Source: Hemerocallis citrina
Taxonomy: Eukaryota; Streptophyta; Magnoliopsida; Asparagales; Asphodelaceae
DNA length: 64,000 bases
Reading direction: 5' to 3'
Assembly (NCBI GenBank): GCA_017893485.1
Contig: CM030366.1
Location: 181,809,981-181,873,980, forward strand
In this document: one piece after another, positions 1-10,778 of the stretch
Numbering within the stretch: position 1 is the stretch's first letter
Layout: each line of letters starts with the position of its first letter
The notes under the pieces: generated by a model
What the model was told of the DNA's origin: nothing
Databases searched by the model: none
The model's input: the letters and a program-made list of their open reading frames with translations, nothing else
Made by a program: the position numbers and the translations under genes

Positions 1-1
1 T

Positions 2-2035
2 CCTCCTACCCAACAATGTGGTACACACTACGAGGTTGTAGGTGACATACAATTAGAACAACAACAACAACAACAACAACCAACCGAAACTACACAACCC
101 CGTAGTAGTAGAAAAAGTAGAGGAGAAAGTAGTGATTGGCATAAGTTCTACGATTATGTCCCGGACGAAGAAACTCCGAGTATAGGTTTGAAAGTTTGTA
201 AAACATGTTCTAAGGTATACAAATTCAAGAGGGGTGATGGCACCGGTACAATTAGTAGACACATCCAACATCACCATAAAGATCTTCTTGTTGACCTACC
301 CGGCCAACAAAAAATCAACCCTAGGACCGGTCTAGTTGATAGTCACCCTTATGATCCCGATCTTGTTCGTCGGGAAATGACCCGATTAGTAATAAAGGAA
401 GAGTTACCATTTTCCTATCCCGAGAGTAGAGACTTGAAAAATTTTAATCAAACAGCCTTAAACCCTCATTTTAGAAGAATTTCGAGAAATACTTGCAAAT
501 CGAATTGTTTTAAAGTATACAATGAAATGAAGGACGCTTTGATTGCAATTTTATGGAGTTTAACTTGTAGAGTTAGTTTAACTTCGGATTGTTGGACGGG
601 TGTCAACAATATTCCAACAATGAGAATAACCTGTCATTGGATCGACAATGGTTGGATTCTTCAAAAAAGAATCATATCACTTGCCGTATTGCCGTATCCC
701 CATAGTGGCGCTGAAATAGCAAACCGTATTTTAGAAATTTGTGATGTTTTTCATATTCGCGATAAAATTATGTGTATTAGTTTTGATAATGCATCTAATA
801 ACAATGCAATAATTACTACTTTAAAATCTGCATTAAACCCTCCATCTGACAATATTTTTCATATTAGATGTGCATGTCATATTTTAAATTTATGTGTTCA
901 AGATGCATTAAAAATAGCCGATCCATATATACTTAAAATTAGAAATTTTGTACATTTCATTGCATTAAGTCCCAGCGTATTTCAAGAATGGAAAAATTGG
1001 TGTAGGATTTCAAATGTACCTTTTAGAAGATTTCCAAAGGATGTTAAACACCGATGGAACTCTACTTTTTATTTACTACATGTTGTTATCGAATATAAAA
1101 CAGTTGTAAATGATTTTTGTATAGCAAAAAATATGCACAATTTTGAAATGACTCCCACCGATTGGTTTTATGCCGAATCTTTGTTGAAAATTTTAGAACC
1201 TTTTAAAACCGCAACTTTAAAATTTTCAAAAACATATGAATCTACTTCTAGTAGCATTTTAATTTCATTAGTTAGCATGATGCAAACATTTAACGAAATG
1301 TTAAATGATACTTATGTTGGTGATATTGTAAAACCTGCATACAAAATTTTTTTGAAGTATTATTTTACTTCTCCTATGTTGATTTGTGTTGCTAGCGTTA
1401 TGGATCCTTGTATCAAATTAGAAGGTACGAAGAGTTTGATTGAAATATTTTTTGCTTTACTTGGGGAAAATGTAGAAATAGTAATTGATTGCGCTACTTT
1501 TTTAGTTCAATTTGAATCTATATTAAATAACTTGTATGATTATTATGATAGATGTTTTGCTTCTAGTAGTACAACTTCTGTAGTTAGTTCTTCTGCTACT
1601 TCTAAAGGTAAGGGTAAGAGTAAATTTGATGATAGAACATTTAATTTACTTGCACAAATTCAATCCAAAAAACCTAGGACTAATCAACCAAATGAATTAA
1701 ATTGGTATAACCAACAAGATTCTGAGTCTTTTTCTTCCCCACTAGATATTTTACAATGGTGGAAAGACCATGAACACACTTATAGTATTCTGTCAATTAT
1801 GGCTAAAGATTTACTAACTCAACCTGTCTTTACAGTTGCTTCTGAAAGTGCATTTCCTTCAAGTGGCAGAGTTTTAACTGATTACAGGAATCGCTTGAAG
1901 CCCGACACATTAGAGATGCTCATTTGCACAGAAGACTGGCTGAAGGTTGAAGATATGACACAAGGGAAAGCATTATCTATGTCCACAAGTGGGAGCAACT
2001 TGCCGGAAGAACAACTACAACAACAACAGCAATAA
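2..2035 (+). CDS. hAT superfamily transposase, 5' end outside window
   Basis: The frame is open from the window edge, so the true start lies upstream; no ATG is needed near 188, where the codon is TTG. In order the protein shows a poly-Gln stretch, a BED-type zinc finger (CKTC then H-x4-H, nt 200-275), the hAT catalytic region with LTSDCWTG and, later, SFDNASNNN, the conserved CHILNLC block, and the C-terminal hAT dimerisation domain (VASESAF...GRVLTDYRNRLKP...EDWL, nt 1830-1955). It ends in a second poly-Gln run. hAT transposases cut and paste DNA flanked by short TIRs in the nucleus. No internal stop or frameshift is visible, so the enzyme could be functional. Assignment to the superfamily is firm; the subfamily (Ac/Tag-like with BED finger) is an inference. 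Confidence 0.93.
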   Translation, partial: PPTQQCGTHYEVVGDIQLEQQQQQQQPTETTQPRSSRKSRGESSDWHKFYDYVPDEETPSIGLKVCKTCSKVYKFKRGDGTGTISRHIQHHHKDLLVDLPGQQKINPRTGLVDSHPYDPDLVRREMTRLVIKEELPFSYPESRDLKNFNQTALNPHFRRISRNTCKSNCFKVYNEMKDALIAILWSLTCRVSLTSDCWTGVNNIPTMRITCHWIDNGWILQKRIISLAVLPYPHSGAEIANRILEICDVFHIRDKIMCISFDNASNNNAIITTLKSALNPPSDNIFHIRCACHILNLCVQDALKIADPYILKIRNFVHFIALSPSVFQEWKNWCRISNVPFRRFPKDVKHRWNSTFYLLHVVIEYKTVVNDFCIAKNMHNFEMTPTDWFYAESLLKILEPFKTATLKFSKTYESTSSSILISLVSMMQTFNEMLNDTYVGDIVKPAYKIFLKYYFTSPMLICVASVMDPCIKLEGTKSLIEIFFALLGENVEIVIDCATFLVQFESILNNLYDYYDRCFASSSTTSVVSSSATSKGKGKSKFDDRTFNLLAQIQSKKPRTNQPNELNWYNQQDSESFSSPLDILQWWKDHEHTYSILSIMAKDLLTQPVFTVASESAFPSSGRVLTDYRNRLKPDTLEMLICTEDWLKVEDMTQGKALSMSTSGSNLPEEQLQQQQQ

Positions 2036-2450
2036 TAACAACCAAAATGAAGAATTGAAGACCAACAATAACAAATTCAAGGCCATCAACTTGAAGACAA
2101 TTGTAAATAGATAAAAAAAATTGTATTATATCTGTACTTGTTATTTCATTTTAGAAAAATTGAAGTAAATTGAAATTGTATATAAGAAATATGTTAGTGT
2201 ATAAAACATATTTGTGAATTGAATTAATTCTTTATTTCATTAGAAATTGTGAAACTTGTATAACTTAAAATCATATGAATAACATTTCAATATTTTTTGC
2301 CAATTTTACTCTTTCAATCTTATTATTATTATTACGATTTTTAATGTTTATTATTATTATTATTATTATTATTACTAGTATAATACACGTGTGATACACG
2401 TCTATAAAGGTGTGTAGGATTTTGAGGAAGGGGCAGGTCACCGAAGAGGT

Positions 2451-2475
2451 TGCATGCATGCATGCATGCAGACAG
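2451..2475. repeat. ATGC tandem repeat
   Basis: A run of five to six GCATGC-type units lies inside the hAT 3' region, with further scattered GCATGCA words down to 2650. It is self-complementary. Confidence 0.8.
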
Positions 2476-2583
2476 ACATGCACAATTTATTCATTTTGAT
2501 ATTTGCATGCATGTATTAAACCTACTGGCTTTGATAGGAGGAAACTTTCTTATGAATAAATTGTGCATGCAAGTACATACAAA

Positions 2584-2777
2584 TCTATACTATTAATTAT
2601 TTTCTCAAATCTATGCAGACAGGCATGCAAATCTATGCATATTAATTATTTTTCCAATACATGCAAATTACATTTCTGACCTCCGTTATTAACCCTATTT
2701 TTTTTAGCCTTTTATGTTTATGAGGGCATGATAGTAAAAAGCCGTCAAAATGGGGCTTTGCTTAATAATAGTATAGA
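2584..2777. mobile_element. Small insertion with 12-bp TIRs (TCTATACTATTA)
   Basis: TCTATACTATTA at 2584-2595 is repeated in exact inverse orientation at 2766-2777. The 194-bp interval sits within the hAT 3' region. No convincing target duplication was seen, so it may be a MITE, a Helitron-related piece, or chance. Confidence 0.3.
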
Positions 2778-2805
2778 TAAGTTTAAAATAATAAAAAACC
2801 TATCT

Positions 2806-2975
2806 AAACGGGCTAACCCGGTTGGACCCAATAGGGTCCACGGGTTGGGCGGGTCGCCATTTCCACTTTTCGACCCGGCCCGGTCCGGTTAAGTCACCAA
2901 CCCGGTCCGAACCCGCCCAAGTCAACATCCAACCCGGATGGGTCCGGCCTGGCCCGACCCGTTCGACCAGAATGC
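2806..2975. repeat. Subterminal CCCG/CGGG repeats of the hAT element
   Basis: A GC-rich block of scattered ACCCGG, CGGGT and GGTCC words in both orientations directly precedes the hAT right terminus. Such subterminal repeats are typical transposase-binding regions in hAT elements. Confidence 0.6.
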
Positions 2976-2991
2976 CAACCCTACCTTTGAA

Positions 2992-3442
2992 CAAGTAAAC
3001 CTCATGAATATGGAAATGTAGAATATCTCGCTTTGAAACACACGTTCCCTAAATATCATGAGAGTGTTCATCTCCTTCATAGAGCTCCTTCAAAACTTCA
3101 AACCCAATAACATCGCTCATGGTGACTAGTAAAGCTTACCTCATGTTCAAAGCATCTGCATCACGATTGAGAACTCCAGATTTATGCTTGACTGTATAAT
3201 AAAATCTTTCTAGAAAATCTATCCACCTTGCATGAATCTTGTTTAAGTGCTATTAATTTTTGAAACGCTTCAAGCTATAATCAATCTGAATATATAACAA
3301 ACTCCTGCAGCAATAATAATGCTCCCATCTTGAAGATTAAACTACTACAAATAGTTCATATTTATAAGTGCTCCATGCCAACATTACTTCGACCAACTTC
3401 TCACTATAAAATGCTATGAGTTTTGGTCTCGGAGTATACCGA
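2992..3442 (-). pseudogene. Ty3/gypsy RNase H to pre-integrase fragment
   Basis: Minus-strand frames read KLIAFYSEKL...WSTYKYELF (nt 3340-3420), which matches the RNase H start of gypsy polyproteins. These are followed by HARWIDFLERF...KHKSGVLN (about 3180-3230), GFEVLKELYEGDE (about 3070-3110) and FHIHEVYLFK (about 2992-3030), the usual order up to the integrase zinc finger. Several stops and shifts break it. It continues across the hAT border with the expected spacing. Confidence 0.75.
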
Positions 3443-4325
3443 ATGCGAAGAAACCAGTGTAGATCTCGGAGATGGACAGCAACTAAGAACACAGCACTCC
3501 AAGAGATAGCAATGGCACACAACAACTTCAAGAGCAATGACAAGGTAGTCAACGGCGTCACTGGTTGACGTCGACGACGGCAGTGGGCGGCGCGAGCGAC
3601 GGCGGCGAAGTCGTCGGGAGGCGGGGGAACAGGGGGCACAGGGCCTGTGATTGCAGTCGGGGCTGTTGGTGATTTGTGGGATTAGGGCTTTGTTCGATGG
3701 GTTGCGGAAGGAGTCGGGGACGAAGGCAACGGAGAGAGGGCAGGGTGAGGGCGACGGTGTGAGAGCGAGGTGCTGGGGTGTCGTCGAGGCTAGGGTTCGG
3801 GATGGGGGACTGGGGAAGACGAAGGAGTGGGTTTTCTTTTGATCGGGATTTGGGTAGAAGAAGAAGAAGATGAAGAAGGGGATTATGAATGGCAGCTGAC
3901 GTAGGAGTAGGGGATTAGGGTTTTGTGTTGGGGATTTGGGAAATTAGGGTTTGGGTAATTTTGTTTGGGGGATTTTTTTTTTGGTTTTAATTTGGGGGTA
4001 GATTTTAGAGTTTATCACAAATCCTAAAATTGTATTAGGATTTATCACAAACCCTAATAATTTGGATCTCACTTGTATCACACAAAGAGAGAGAGGAAGA
4101 GCAATAACTCAACACAATTTTTAAAATCAAGAATAGCATATATTCTCATTAATCTCATGACCTATAAATAGGCTCAAAACAATTCTTGATAGAAAATTTC
4201 AAAATATTCTAAAAATCTCAAAAATAGTCTCAAAATCTAAAAAATACAGAAAAGATTACATATGACTATAATTGTCAGAAACAAAAATGATACTGAAATA
4301 AAAATCCTAAACTAAACGGGAAAGA
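3443..4325. other. Insertion inside gypsy pol: LTR-like and gene-leader-like DNA
   Basis: The RT frame stops at FEVECD near 4327 and resumes as RNase H near 3440. The DNA between begins TGATGAGGACATC on the minus strand, has a CCTATAAATAGG TATA-like palindrome near 4161, then turns into a CCCTAA- and CT-rich stretch (3640-3990) that looks like a plant 5' leader. A 100-codon frame at 3337-3639 spans its lower end and is partly gypsy RNase H. Origin not identified. Confidence 0.45.
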
Positions 4326-5192
4326 TGTCCTCATCAATCACACTCTACCTCAAACACTTCGTTAAAATTAGGCATAGCTAGAACATAGATTGTTGTCAAC
4401 TTTATCTTCAACACTGTAAATCGCTTCTCACATTCAGGACTCCAAGCAAACTTTTCATTGTTCAAACAATTACTAATTGGGTTGTGATGCTGCTAAAGTT
4501 CTGAACAAATTGCCTATAGAAAGAAGCAAGACCAAGAAAATTTTGCACCTTGGTGATGGCCAATCCCAAACTGCTTTGCATCATCTACTTCGACATGCTC
4601 TCTATAAACTTACATTTTTCTTGTTTGTATATAATTGACCATTTCTCAATATAGAAAATACCGTCTTTCAAATGCTTAAAATGCTCCTCACTATTACGAC
4701 TATAAATCAAGATATCTTCATAATAAACAACTACAAACTTGCCAATAAAGGGCTTTAGTATGATTCATAACTCCCATGACAGTACGTACATTAGAGACCG
4801 AATTGCATCACCAACACTTATACAAGCCCTCCTTCATTTTGAACGTTGTCTTTCACTCATCACCTGGTTAGATACGAATCTGATGGAAAACACTTCACAA
4901 ATCAATTTTGGAGAATACTTGGGAACCCGACAACTGAGTAAGGAATATGTACTGAACTGCAATTTTGTTGATTGCTCGACTATCCACACACATCTGCCAA
5001 TCCCCATCCTTCGTTGGAAGCAACAAAGTAGGAACTACAAGAACTCATGCTCTCACGAATATGCCCTTTCTCTAACAACTCATCATTCTTCTCTTGGATA
5101 ATCTCTGACTCCTTTTTGCTCATTCTGTAGTATCGAAGATTTTGGAGGCTTGCTCCAGGAACTAAGTCGATGTGATATTGAATGTCTCTCAT
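4326..5192 (-). pseudogene. Ty3/gypsy reverse transcriptase remnant
   Basis: The minus strand reads [16 protein letters not shown] and [13 protein letters not shown] near 5050-5190, the standard gypsy RT entry. The catalytic motif is altered to YYEDILIYS near 4700 (family norm Y-x-DDILIYS). FYRQFVQNFS and LAMPNFNEVFEVECD follow at 4330-4530. The changed catalytic Asp and multiple frame breaks indicate an inactive remnant. Confidence 0.8.
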
Positions 5193-5592
5193 CAGAGGAA
5201 GTTTATTTGGGAGTTCCTCCGATACAAGCTCACCAAGCTCATTTAATAAACGTTGTACTACTTTGTGTAATGTTCAACTGCTTCTTCACCCTTGCAAACA
5301 AGTATACAAACTTCATGGGCTTCCTTAACATCCTGAATAAAGAGTCTCTGCTGCAGTGAATAAGGACTTCCTTATGAACGGGTGCTTTAGGCTGATCACT
5401 AAGCAGAGGTTTTGGATACAAAGCTATCAAATTATTATCCCAAGTGAACAATAGATTAGGTAGGTGTTCTCCTTGCAAAAATACTTCACCCCTGTATCAA
5501 ACTGCCAAGGCCTACCTAGCAGAATATGACATGAATCCATCTATACTACATCGCATAAATATCTATAATGCTTTCAAAAGAGAAGATGTACC

Positions 5593-5781
5593 TTACATAC
5601 TTGTGAGACTTGAATTGCAGGTTCTTTCTTGGTCCAACTGATGCGATGGGGAGATGAGATGTGTTTCTGTCCCCAACTTCTGATGTTCTATAAGTGCATT
5701 GGATACAATATGCTCACTACAACCATTATCAATAATGACATTGCATAACTTCCTACTGAGATTCCCATTGCTTTGGTGCAA
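5593..5781 (-). pseudogene. Ty3/gypsy protease remnant
   Basis: VIIDNGCSEHIVS on the minus strand corresponds to the retropepsin active-site region of gypsy polyproteins (family form IDxGSSExxVS). The surrounding 60 residues continue with the expected LGTETH and WIKK-like segment in degraded form. Confidence 0.65.
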
Positions 5782-5879
5782 ACAACATGTGTTGGACTAC
5801 ACCACTGAACCCTTCTTCTAAAGTTGTTGATCCATCTTCCAACTCTGCATCCATATCATCATAGACCGATCCATCCTCT

Positions 5880-6760
5880 CCATCAACCAAATTAGCATAC
5901 CTCTTAGGACACCGATAACCGACTTCTCTGCACCTGTAACACTTATCTGGTGTTGGATGGGCATAAGTGATTTTAAATTTTAGGTGCTTGGCAAGGTGAA
6001 GGATCTGTCATTGGGTTGGTTATAGTTTTGCTATTGTCTTCTTGGGTGGATGTTACTTAGTTTGGTTTGTTTCTTCCCCCTATCTTAGCCCCCTCAATTG
6101 CTGCGAGTTCATTACCTTCTCATCTGTTTCAACTCATTGGTATAACGAGCCACTATTTCCTTATCTGTTTTGAAATATACCAGCAAGATTTCAATCAAAG
6201 GAACTCATTCGTGTAGTCGATGACAAAAAGGTTATATTGAGTACTGAATGTGAACCTTGAGAGGAACCTCTTATGCAAAAGATCCTTCATATGTCGCTAT
6301 GTACGAATAGGTGCCCCTCTCTGCGATATTGCCTGCCCTATACGTGATCCCTATACGTTATACTACCAAGTCCATGCACATCCCTTCAACTAATAAGCAA
6401 CTAACTTTCACCTTCTTGTCCTCTTCCACACTCATCAATTCAAATAATTTCTCCACTTCAACCTCCCAATCATAGTAGCCTTCACCATCGACGATGTCAT
6501 GGAACGTCGAAAAATCTGCCTTGGCTCGGTACTCTTTGTTGCGGTAGGGTGGATAAAAGGTGTGATGGTTAGAGATTGTTGATGGCGATCGAGGGGATTC
6601 TTCATACTCTTCATAACCACTGTCTTCAATAAAGTTACTATTGACTCTATCAAAGTCCAAATCAACAAATGTTGTTCTTTGCTCCTTGTGTTCTTGACAG
6701 AGATAAAGGTCGATCACGCTTTGAAGTAAACAGATTATCAAATTCTGCACGAGTCCAGCC
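5880..6760 (-). pseudogene. Ty3/gypsy gag remnant with zinc knuckle
   Basis: A 130-codon minus-strand frame (6358-6750) contains KADFSTFHDIVDGEGYYDW and EVEVEKLFELMSVEEDKKVK, the core of the plant retrotransposon gag domain. Near 5900-5950 CYRCREVGYRCPKRY looks like a decayed CCHC knuckle. The start is not resolved; frames are broken. Confidence 0.7.
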
Positions 6761-6947
6761 TTGTGGCACTTTGAACTCGAGAAGATGCCTAGGAAAATCG
6801 TTGTTGATCCTGATTCACAGATCCCTCATATTACATAGAAACTCTCATCTTTTCAAGGAATTTTGAAGATCATCAAGATCACTGTTGAAAGGGTCATCAT
6901 CTTCACATGTGGAGTTAGTACTTGACATCTCAAGGAATGACTCTTGA

Positions 6948-6959
6948 GCTTTGATACCA
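6948..6959 (-). promoter_or_regulatory. Primer binding site, tRNA-Met type (gypsy)
   Basis: The minus strand reads TGGTATCAAAGC, one base off the common TGGTATCAGAGC complementary to initiator tRNA-Met. It lies just inside the presumed 5' LTR end (TCTGCA, about 6965). Confidence 0.65.
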
Positions 6960-6965
6960 TTTGAT

Positions 6966-7128
6966 GCAGATTGAAAGATAGATTGGTTTCTTATTCTCAT
7001 ACAAACTAACGGGCCTTGAATAAACAAGAATTTGTCGAAGAATAGAGATAGATAATCTGAAAAAAGTTCTTTGTTTTTTATAAATAAAGACTATGTCTAA
7101 ATTTTTATTTTTAAAAAACTATATTTAT
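6966..7128. other. Presumed LTR remnant of the gypsy element
   Basis: This AT-rich stretch follows the primer binding site where a 5' LTR should be. I could not match it to a second LTR, so its borders are unknown. Confidence 0.3.
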
Positions 7129-7159
7129 TAAAACGTGCATCGCACGTGTGAACTACTAG
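7129..7159 (+). mobile_element. Helitron-like 3' terminus
   Basis: ACGTGCatcGCACGT forms a short hairpin and is followed 9 bp later by CTAG at 7156-7159 and then T. A GC-rich hairpin just before CTRR, with a host T next to it, is the Helitron 3' end signature. The 5' TC end was not located. Confidence 0.5.
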
Positions 7160-7259
7160 TAATAATAATGAAATTAAAATACAAGATAACTCCTACCACA
7201 TTTAAATAGACGGATTAAACATGAGAAGAAAAAAAATAAACTAACCTAATCATAAAGGA

Positions 7260-8878
7260 AATTTTTTTCCAAAATGACCCTTTTTTTGAAAGTTTTTCCC
7301 AAACTGCCCTACTTTTTTTTTCTTCCCTAAACGACCCACTCGTTTTTTGAAAAAGCGAGTCAGAAATTATTCCCCTCCCTTTTTCAAAAAGCGAGTCTTG
7401 AGAAGCTGATTTTCGTCATCTCAAGACTCGCTTTCTGAAAAAACGAGGGAATTTATCTTACACTCGCTTTTTCAAAAAGCGAGTCTTGACTTTTTTTGCC
7501 CAGCAACACTCGCTTTTTGAAAAAGCGAGAGAATTTATTCCACACTCGCTTTTTCAAAAAGCGAGTCTTGACTTTTTTTTGCCCATCAACACTCGCTTTC
7601 TGAAAAAGCGAGGGGATTTATCCCACACTCGCTTTTTCAAAAAGTGAGTGTCGTTTTGGGCCAAACTATCTCCGACCTCGCCTCCCTCCGTTCGTCTCCC
7701 CGTCGAACTCCAAACATGAAACATCTCATTACGTAAAACCTAGATGCATCACTTATTCATTTGACCTCAAACCTCATAATCCCCTCTTCTTAGTTCTTAC
7801 ATCTTAGTTCTTTAGGCGCATATATAAGCATTCAACTCCTTGAGGGTTTGTTCAGTCACCTCCTTCACTGTGTCAGCCTCCGGCACCTCCTCGCACGCCT
7901 TCTCGTACTCGAAGCTCATCTTCACTGCACACCCCTCATCCTTGGGAACCACCTGGTACGTCGCCTTGAAAACTTTGTGACTACTATGAGTTCACTTATT
8001 TTGCTGACACATTTATTAGGCTTAAAACCCACCGCTATCTACTAGTGTACTAATTTTCCTTGTATATATATTATTTTCCTTTGATTTTTGCTCTCTCATT
8101 TCATTACTTAAGCAAATTAGAGAATGATTTGAAATTTTGAGTGAGATTGACGAAGATTAATGAGTGTGTTAGTCTTTGTCATTGTTCCCAATTTAAGAGC
8201 TTGAACTTGTAATCATGTTTCACTTGCTGTGTTAAGTTCCCAATCTCCCGCTCTCTCTCTCTCTTCCTCCATCTCCCGCTCACTCTTCCTCTGTCTCCCA
8301 ACGACCACAGACCGCACTCCACCTCCTCTGCTCGCCTCGTCTTCCTCTCGACACCCCACCATTGAAGTCCCGCTGCTCGCCTTCTCCCTCCATTACCGGA
8401 GCTTCGCCTCCTGCAGTCGAACCCACCACGGAAGAACCCTATCACCTCCGCCTGCAACCCAGTGCCGCCTTCTTCCCCATCTCAGCCGCCGCGCTCCTCC
8501 TCCGTCGCCATTAACGCGACCCCGAGGTGCCGTCCACTCCCCTCGTCTCAGTCGAGCCTTCTGCTCTTGCAGTCGCGTCGATCCTCGCCACCCCGAAGCA
8601 CCATCCTTCCGCTAGTCGAGCCTTCCGCTCTTGTTGGGCAGAAAAACTAAAGACTCGCTTTTTGAAAAAGCGAGTCTGGGATTATTTCCCTCGCTTTTTC
8701 AAAAAGCGAGTCTTAAGATGTTGAAAATCTGCAACATAAGACTCGCTTTTTGAAAAAGCGAGGGGAATAATCCCAGACTCGCTTTTTCAAAAAGCGAGTG
8801 GGTCGTTTAGGGAAGAAAAAAAAAGTAGGTCAGTTTGGAAAGAACTTTCAAAAAGAGAGTCATTTTGGAAAAAAATTC
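7260..8878. mobile_element. Mutator-like hairpin element, ACTCGC type
   Basis: Outer inverted repeats (7260-7345 and 8795-8878, beginning AATTTTTTTCCAAAATGAC) enclose many copies of the self-complementary word ACTCGCTTTTT / AAAAAGCGAGT (7338-7650 and 8652-8800). TCATAAAGG is duplicated on both flanks (from 7250 and from 8879), giving the 9-10 bp expected for Mutator-like insertion. The middle (7660-8645) is unrelated gene-like DNA. No transposase is encoded. Confidence 0.75.
7660..8645 (+). other. Gene-leader-like cargo in the hairpin element
   Basis: A CT-rich, codon-like stretch (8240-8640) with long Pro/Ser/Arg frames in several phases follows a TATATAAG box near 7820. It looks like a captured promoter plus 5' leader or first exon. 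None of the frames resembles a protein I know, and the multi-frame openness reflects base composition. Confidence 0.4.
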
Positions 8879-8890
8879 TCATAAAGGAAA

Positions 8891-9817
8891 GAAATAACTA
8901 AAATATCTGTAAACTGGGAAAGCATAAAAAAGACAAACTTCGGGTATAAAATAGTTTCAGAAATTCGCCTGAAAAGATGCCAAAATATCCAGATCCATCG
9001 TAGCGGTCGACTGCCCAAAACTGATGGTTGACCGCAAATCGCAGGTGTACTTCCAGAGGCTCTCGACATTCACTTGCGTTTGACTACAATAAAAGCAGTT
9101 GATTGCCTTTGCTGCTCTGCTGCTATTGGCTCCTGTTGCTACTAACAGTTGTACCCCGCATCACAGAAGCCCTCAATCCAGGTACTTTTGGATAGAATCT
9201 TGTCATTCTTGACCGTTGCCCACTAGTTTAGGTTCATATCCTTGAGATCAATGACTCAAAGGCCACGGTGGCTTTACACATGCACCTTTTTCTATGATAT
9301 ATCTTTACCTCATGATATACAACTATATCTTCTCGGAAAACCAATCTTCAAAAGACTGACAAAACCATATATTTGATTTAGAAAAAAACAGTAATAGGGT
9401 ATGGATAACATCTGCTACTTTTGCTACTTTTGCTAAACAGTAATGGTTTAGTCTAACTGACAAAACCATATGCATAACAGCTGCTACTTTTTCAACGCAT
9501 GAACAGGTCAAGCCACCAGGAAAAGGCTTCGTATTGAGGAGAAATAGGGTATGGATATGACTTGTGGGCTGGGCGGAGTTTCATGATGCTCCATGTTGGC
9601 TGGAGATGTCTTTTCTCGTCCTTTCTCGTTCTATTGTATCTTCATTCGCTCTTGTTGTTGTGGTTATTTTGATGTTGTCAGTTAGACTATTTTGTGGTCG
9701 TGTTGACTTATTGTTTTAGACTTTGTACTAGTTATCTACTTGTTTCTTTAATTGCGTATTAATGAAGCGATGACGGGGTTATTTTTTTATCAGAAAAAAA
9801 AAAAAAAAACAGTATAT
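8891..9817. other. No recognisable gene; poly-A end near 9811
   Basis: No coding pattern was recognised. A run of about 17 A at 9795-9811, preceded by a T-rich untranslated-like stretch, could be the 3' end of an old LINE or retrocopy. A direct TAACTGACAAAACCATAT-like word appears twice (about 9349-9366 and 9456-9470). Confidence 0.3.
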
Positions 9818-10060
9818 GTTAGATATATAGGTATATTCTCACTATATGAATAATATTATGTGTAATATTATTCTATGTGTTACACGTACTAATTGCATGA
9901 ATATCGGACAGCGGATTGAACTCAGTACCCAAACCAGTATTTATCATATAAATACTAGCTTGTAATAGTAGTCCAGGCATTGTAATCTTGATAACTAGCA
10001 TAAATATCTCAAACACCTTAGTGTAGAATATTAACCCTAATTTATCTTTTTCTTTTCGTC
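9818..10060 (+). mobile_element. Copia-type LTR remnant
   Basis: The segment beginning TGTTAGATATATAGG matches, in inverse orientation, the stretches at 41480-41683 and 43375-43616, including the shared words TATTTAT..ATAAATACT and GGGTACTG. The common start TGTT and repeated occurrence suggest solo LTRs of one family. Confidence 0.55.
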
Positions 10061-10243
10061 TCGTAATTATCAACAGTATATTCACCACATTAGTATATTC
10101 ACCACATTGTAGTTTCAAAATGAGGGTAATAGAAGAGTTTTATTGTTTTACAAATAGTGATTTCTTAACTTCCCATGGCTGGTTGAATATTTATTTGCAT
10201 CCATACTGCATAGTATTTGCTTCTTATTTTATGTACGAGATGT

Positions 10244-10570
10244 TCTATTGCAAAAGCCTAGGCTTGCAAACGGCTATTCTGGTCATCACATGGATGATCT
10301 AAACCGTTCACATTGATTTACTCATCTAAATTAGTCTAAATATATAAAATCAAGTTATTTGAAATTCATTTGTCCATCCATCATGTCATTATAAAAAAAG
10401 GTATATTCAACAATACAATTTTATAACACTTCAATGCATGGACAAATGAATTTTAAATAACTTAATTTTATATATGTAGATTAATTTAGACGTGCAGATC
10501 ATTGTGAACGATTTGGATAATCTATGCGATTTCCAGAATGGCCGTTTGCACGCCTAGGCGTTTGCAATGG
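10244..10570. mobile_element. Long-TIR MITE (CATTGCAAACG family)
   Basis: Almost the whole interval is an imperfect inverted repeat: CTATTGCAAAAGCCTAGG at the left pairs with CCTAGGCGTTTGCAATGG at the right, and the inner ATTTGTCCATCCATCATG pairs with its complement. A related piece lies at 36435-36604. Confidence 0.7.
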
Positions 10571-10778
10571 AATATATCTATATAATAAAACACAAAGAAA
10601 GCTATCAAGTGGCTCTCATTCCTCCCAAAATCAAAGGCCTAGATCTAACATCACAAAACACATTTTTCTCCCAAAATTTTTTCCCAAAAACTCAAATTCA
10701 AATCCCCAAAACAACTCCTTTATTTATTTAATTATCTTTCTCTCTCTCTCTCCATATATATATATATATATATATATA

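Larger units (their letters stand above)
1..2983 (+). mobile_element. hAT transposon, right part with terminus
   Basis: The transposase gene is followed by about 950 bp of non-coding DNA ending in ATGCCAACCCTA at 2972-2983. Its reverse complement, TAGGGTTGGCAT, matches the known style of hAT TIRs. The adjacent 8 bp, CCTTTGAA (2984-2991), would be the target duplication; the partner copy lies outside the window. Immediately beyond, a Ty3/gypsy reading frame resumes, which supports this end as an insertion border. Confidence 0.75.
2984..6965 (-). mobile_element. Degenerate Ty3/gypsy retrotransposon
   Basis: Read on the minus strand from high to low coordinates: a tRNA-Met-type primer binding site, gag, zinc knuckle, protease, reverse transcriptase, RNase H, and the spacer before integrase. 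Many stops and frameshifts make it a dead copy. The hAT element truncates its integrase side, and about 0.9 kb of unrelated DNA interrupts the RT-RNase H junction (3443-4325). Confidence 0.8.

Noticed and set aside
4640..5192. Endogenous pararetrovirus reverse transcriptase
   Set aside because: Domain order (gag, protease, RT, RNase H, then pre-integrase region) and the tRNA-Met site next to an LTR-like end fit Ty3/gypsy.
8229..8724. Long Pro/Ser/Arg-rich frames in several phases
   Set aside because: Openness follows from CT-rich composition; no domain and no consistent frame.
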